Notes under the pieces: generated by a model
The model's database searches: none
Seen by the model: only the letters and a program-made list of their open reading frames with translations
What the model was told of the DNA's origin: nothing
NCBI RefSeq assembly: GCF_028598555.1
Contig: NZ_JAQRFN010000006.1
Span: 62,001 to 126,000 of the forward strand
Source of the DNA: Xenorhabdus anantnagensis
GTDB taxonomy: Bacteria > Pseudomonadota > Gammaproteobacteria > Enterobacterales > Enterobacteriaceae
Reading direction: 5' to 3'
Length of the DNA stretch: 64,000 bases
Made by a program: the position numbers and the translations under genes
Shown here: one piece after another, positions 62,301 to 64,000 of the stretch
Numbering within the stretch: the first letter of the stretch is position 1
Layout: the number at the start of each line of letters is the position of its first letter

Positions 62301-64000
62301 TTCTGGATATTAATGGTCAACCCGTTCCTATTGGTGTCAGTGGCGAAATCCACATCGCCGGCGCAGGTGTTGCCCGTGGTTACCTGAACCGCGCCGATTT
62401 GACGGCAGAGAAATTTGTTGCTGATCCATTCAGCAATCATCTGTTCAGCAATCATCTGTTCAGAAAACAAGCAGATACCCGGATGTACAAAACCGGCGAT
62501 TTGGGGCGCTGGCTGCCCAATGGCATGATTGAATATCTGGGGCGCAATGATTTTCAGGTCAAGATACGCGGCTTCCGCATTGAGTTGGGAGAAATTGAGG
62601 CGCAACTGGCAGCCTGTGAGGGTGTCAGCGATGCCGTCGTCATCGCCCGTGAAGAAGATACGGGCGACAAACGTTTAATCGCTTATGTGATCCCACAAAC
62701 CGACATCACACTTAAACCGGCAGATCTGCGTGAACAACTCAGTTCCAGCCTGATGGATTACATGCTACCCAGTGCATTTGTCATGCTGGATGCCTTCCCG
62801 ATGTCCGCTAACGGTAAACTGGATCGCAAAGCATTGCCTGCCCCCGATCGTACTGCCACCGTCAGCCGTGAATATGAGGCACCACAAGGCGAAATTGAAC
62901 AAAAACTGGCGGCAGTCTGGCAATCTATTTTGGAATTGGAACAGGTCGGACGCCATGACAACTTCTTTGAACTGGGCGGCCATTCACTGCTGGTTGTCAG
63001 CCTGATCGAACAATTGCGTCAGCAAGGGCTATCGATTGATGTCAGCGCCGTCTTCTCTGCGCCAACACTGGCGACCATGAGCACCCGCTTAAATCAGAAT
63101 AGTGATCAAGATGCTGATGCACTGACCATTCCACCTAATCTGATCCGCGAAGACAGCCAGATCATTACCCCAGATATGCTGTCACTGGTGGAATTGACTC
63201 AGGCACAAATTGACCAAATCGTTGCCCGCGTACCGGGTGGTGTCACCAATGTTCAGGATATTTATCCACTTGGGCCATTGCAGGAAGGTATTTTGTACCA
63301 CCATTTACTGGAAGAAAAAGGCGATACCTATCTCGAAAACATTCTGATGAACTTCGACAGTCGGACACGGCTGGATAGTTTTTTGCAGGCGCTGCAACAG
63401 GTGATTAATCGCCATGATATTCAGCGCAGCGCTTTCCACTGGCAAGAACTGCCGACACCTGTGCAAGTTGTCTACCGTCATGCGCCGCTGCCAATTACTG
63501 AGGTCACATTATCAGTCGGAGAAAGTGCCGAAACGCAATTACAGCGTCTTACCGATCCTGACTCAATACGGTTGGATATTACCAGAGCACCATTATTGGC
63601 AGCCCATATAGCCAAAGATCCTGACGCTGATCTATGGTGGCTGAGCTTGCTGCATCACCATTTGGTCTGTGACCATCTGTCACTGGAAATTATTTTCAGC
63701 GAAGTGCAGGCACTGATCTTGGGCGAAGAAGAGAGCCTGCCGGCTCCTCTGCCTTACCGTAATTTTATTGCCCAAACCCGTAAAATACCGATTGAAGTAC
63801 ATAAGGCCTATTTCGAGCAGTTACTGGGCGACGTGGAAGAGCCGACCCTGCCATTCGAATTACTTGATGTACAGGGGAACCACCGCGATGAACACGGTGA
63901 GCACGATAAAATAGTGGAAAATATCTTTACGCTGGATGACGAATTGGCACAGCAAATCCGTGATTGCGCCCGCCAGCAAGGTATCAGCTCAGCGGTTCTG
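56357..64000 (+). CDS. paxC: Peptide synthetase PaxC-like, 3' end beyond window
   Basis: ATG 56357 lies 4 bases after the paxB stop, with GGAG about 12 bases upstream. The frame is open to the right edge: 2548 codons. A basic helical N-terminus (LSLLELRQAVLQKKLNERIK) suits docking to the acidic PaxB tail. Module 1: C with HHIISDG at 185, A, carrier Ser1070. Module 2: dual C/E domain with HHLLETEGD at 1175 and HHLVCDH at 1321, A, carrier Ser2210. Module 3 starts with a third dual C/E domain (HHLLEEKGD at 2315, HHLVCDH at 2434) and is cut by the window. The A codes are D-T-S-D-I-G-S-V-I and D-T-S-D-I-G-T-V-I. A final A-T-thioesterase is expected downstream. Repeat inserts occur at 60089 and 62429. 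Confidence 0.88.
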   Translation, partial: MSNKELSLLELRQAVLQKKLNERIKNSQIGEKGQIRDKRQIIPRSADRQTLPLSWAQQRLWFLAQLDPAAQTAYHIPGGLRLQGYLNLDALQTALDRIVARHEILRTNIKMVEGQALQIIGDPNNGFSLEVEDLSHLSAEKQQTIIDETVQREISQPFNFAQGPLIRGRMLRLAKNEHILLLTQHHIISDGWSLNILMHELSTLYHAFSKGQKDPLPALTLQYADYALWQREWLQGETLEKQVNFWRDALQGAPSLLELPTDRPRPEKQSYAGGHVDIALPVELSAGLKRLSQRHGTTLFMTLMAGWATLLSRLSGQKDLVIGTPVANRQYRELEPLIGFFVNTLALRVQLDDNPTVSTLLARIKTHALKAYEHQDLPFEQLVEALKPPRSLSHSPIFQVMMSVDNTPGQQSIELPDATISEINLIENSSHFDLTLSMNDTENGIVGDLEYSRDLFDHASVERIASYLQTLLTAMVKDDSQSVESLPLLQPQQRTQVLVDFNDTAFPHTQIFLIHQLFEQQVERTPDAVALVFGDSQLSYAELNHHANQLAHQLIASGVRPDDPIAICADRSLDMIIGMYGILKAGAGYIPLDPEYPAERLAYQLSDSKPVLLLTQQHLQARLPIQDIPVWLLDDQNNRDSVAKQPAHNPDANQLGLEPHHLAYIIYTSGSTGMPKGVMLEHRNVVNFIHAQHQTSEPKLGDRILQFATVAFDTSVSDIFPTLASGATLVLRPPHVRIPDITFVNFLREQKITIMDMPTAFWHHWVQEMMAGRSGFSPYLHTIIVGGEKAEYRHLMNWLSSAETQSCRWINSYGPTETTVIATTLKLNNKNPLHLEGVIPIGYPLLNTRIYILDTHGQPVPVGVSGEIHIAGAGVARGYLNRPDLTAEKFVADPFSKQADARMYKTGDLGRWLPNGMIEYLGRNDFQVKIRGFRIELGEIETQLAAYEGVSDAVVIAREEGMGDKRLVAYLIPQTGVALSPAELRKQLSTRLMDHMLPSAFVILDAFPMSANGKLDRKALPAPDHSAIVSREYEAPQGETEQKLAEVWQSLLNLEQVGRQDNFFELGGHSLLVVNLIEQLRQHSLSLDVSAVFSAPTLSAMSALISHNSDQATTIQEVPPNLIKEDSAVITPDMLPLVELTQNQIDQIVSHVTGGIPNVQDIYPLGPLQEGILFHHLLETEGDLYLDNHLMIFDSRTRLDGFLQALQQVIDRHDILRSAVYWKELLKPVQVVSRHAPLPIIELTLLSETLLPETLLSETLLSEKLLSETLLSETSESPEAQLRRLTDPRSIRMDITKAPLLAAHIAKDPSSGKWLLSLQYHHLVCDHISLDMIFGEIQTLLLGESKNLPAPLPYRNFIAQIRNVPLEVHQNYFRELLGDVEEPTLPFGLLDVQGSSLNEIEENVFTLDSKLAHNLRDCARQLGMSSAVLFHVAWAQVLARCSGRDDVVFGTVLLGRLQGGIGASEVLGMFINTLPIRVKLQARTVKQAVQETYQQLSTLLEHEQAPLAVAQRCSGIQAPLPLFNSLLNFRHNSREDEQAASIAWEGIDELESEERSNYPLALDVDDFDDGFSLTAQCSQQINPARINAYMNTALEGIVAALQHAPEQAIESIDILSLTERTQLLETFNDTAVDHPQNVLIHQLFEQQAERTPDAIALVFGENELSYAELNHHANQLAHQLIASGVRPDDRVAICVDRSLDMIIGIYGILKAGAGYVPLDPEYPVERLAYQLSDSKPALLLTQQHLQELLPTCNPTHNISICLLDDEAHQNNVAKQPAHNPDVHQLGLEPHHLAYIIYTSGSTGMPKGVMLEHRNVVNFIHAQRQTSEPKLGDRILQFATVAFDTSVSDIFPTLASGATLVLRPPHVRIPDITFVTFLREQKITIMDMPTAFWHHWVQEMMAGRSGFSPYLHTIIVGGEKAEYRHLISWLSSPETQSCRWINTYGPTETTVIASTLTVDDRQAPYINDNIPIGRPLPNTRIYILDINGQPVPIGVSGEIHIAGAGVARGYLNRADLTAEKFVADPFSNHLFSNHLFRKQADTRMYKTGDLGRWLPNGMIEYLGRNDFQVKIRGFRIELGEIEAQLAACEGVSDAVVIAREEDTGDKRLIAYVIPQTDITLKPADLREQLSSSLMDYMLPSAFVMLDAFPMSANGKLDRKALPAPDRTATVSREYEAPQGEIEQKLAAVWQSILELEQVGRHDNFFELGGHSLLVVSLIEQLRQQGLSIDVSAVFSAPTLATMSTRLNQNSDQDADALTIPPNLIREDSQIITPDMLSLVELTQAQIDQIVARVPGGVTNVQDIYPLGPLQEGILYHHLLEEKGDTYLENILMNFDSRTRLDSFLQALQQVINRHDIQRSAFHWQELPTPVQVVYRHAPLPITEVTLSVGESAETQLQRLTDPDSIRLDITRAPLLAAHIAKDPDADLWWLSLLHHHLVCDHLSLEIIFSEVQALILGEEESLPAPLPYRNFIAQTRKIPIEVHKAYFEQLLGDVEEPTLPFELLDVQGNHRDEHGEHDKIVENIFTLDDELAQQIRDCARQQGISSAVL
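60089..60178 (+). repeat. 15-bp repeat array (x6) in a paxC dual C/E domain
   Basis: Six units of TTGTTATCAGAAACG type with 1-3 changes encode LLSET, LLPET, LLSET, LLSEK, LLSET, LLSET. The array lies between IIELT and the conserved LRRLTDPR. The equivalent loop is short in the other two C/E domains (SAEELSAAKSAETQ and SVGESAETQ). Confidence 0.95.
62429..62458 (+). repeat. 15-bp perfect tandem repeat in the paxC second A domain
   Basis: TTCAGCAATCATCTG occurs twice head to tail and is followed by TTCAGAAAA. It adds FSNHLFSNHL to the A7/A8 region loop ADPFS-KQAD, where other A domains of the cluster have no insert. Confidence 0.95.

Noticed and set aside
56357-64000. Missing thioesterase taken as a broken paxC
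   Set aside because: The frame is open to the window edge in the middle of a C/E domain, so the absence is due to the window limit.

Overview
The window looks like chromosome of an insect-pathogenic Morganellaceae bacterium, most likely a Xenorhabdus species. The basis is an Enterobacterales core block in E. coli order (nuoA-N, lrhA, alaA, yfbR, yfbS, yfbT, yfbU, yfbV, ackA, pta), moderate to low GC with AT-rich spacers, and a four-gene non-ribosomal peptide locus whose order and module layout match the paxTABC cluster of Xenorhabdus. Species cannot be fixed from the sequence alone.

Layout: 1-1953 is a 3'-truncated BetT-type choline transporter on the minus strand. 1954-3164 is AT-rich and carries a small secreted orphan protein and a terminator. 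3165-18097 is the complete 13-gene nuo operon (respiratory complex I, NuoC and NuoD fused), minus strand. 18098-20620 holds lrhA/hexA, the LysR regulator that governs motility, virulence and secondary metabolism in this group, between two long spacers. 20621-30190 holds alaA, yfbR, yfbS, yfbT, a wrecked yfbU, yfbV, ackA and pta. 30191-32022 is a small AT-rich accessory patch: an orphan GNAT-like protein, a degenerate 3' fragment of a second amino-acid permease, and a small secreted protein truncated by a hairpin element. 32023-39687 is astC-A-D-B-E (arginine succinyltransferase pathway) followed by a CycA-like permease. 39688-40699 is non-coding apart from one gene remnant. 40700 to the right edge is the pax-type locus: a YojI/SyrD-type exporter (paxT), a one-module synthetase with a glycine code (paxA), a three-module synthetase (paxB) and a third synthetase (paxC) cut by the window edge in its third module.

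The pax genes should act together: PaxA loads Gly behind a starter condensation domain, PaxB and PaxC add residues through adenylation domains that share almost one specificity code (lysine, by analogy with known PAX lipopeptides), and PaxT exports the product. Three condensation domains carry the HHLLxxxGD signature of dual epimerisation/condensation domains, which predicts D residues at positions 3, 5 and 6. The last adenylation, carrier and thioesterase domains are expected beyond position 64000.

The most unusual feature is a recurrent pattern of short tandem duplications, mostly with a 15-bp unit. They occur in frame inside paxB, paxC and astE and also in spacers next to yfbR and ackA. 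They generate pentapeptide-repeat inserts in loops of otherwise conserved enzymes. Local decay (yfbU, the permease relic, the 40274-40453 remnant) suggests a genome under active rearrangement.
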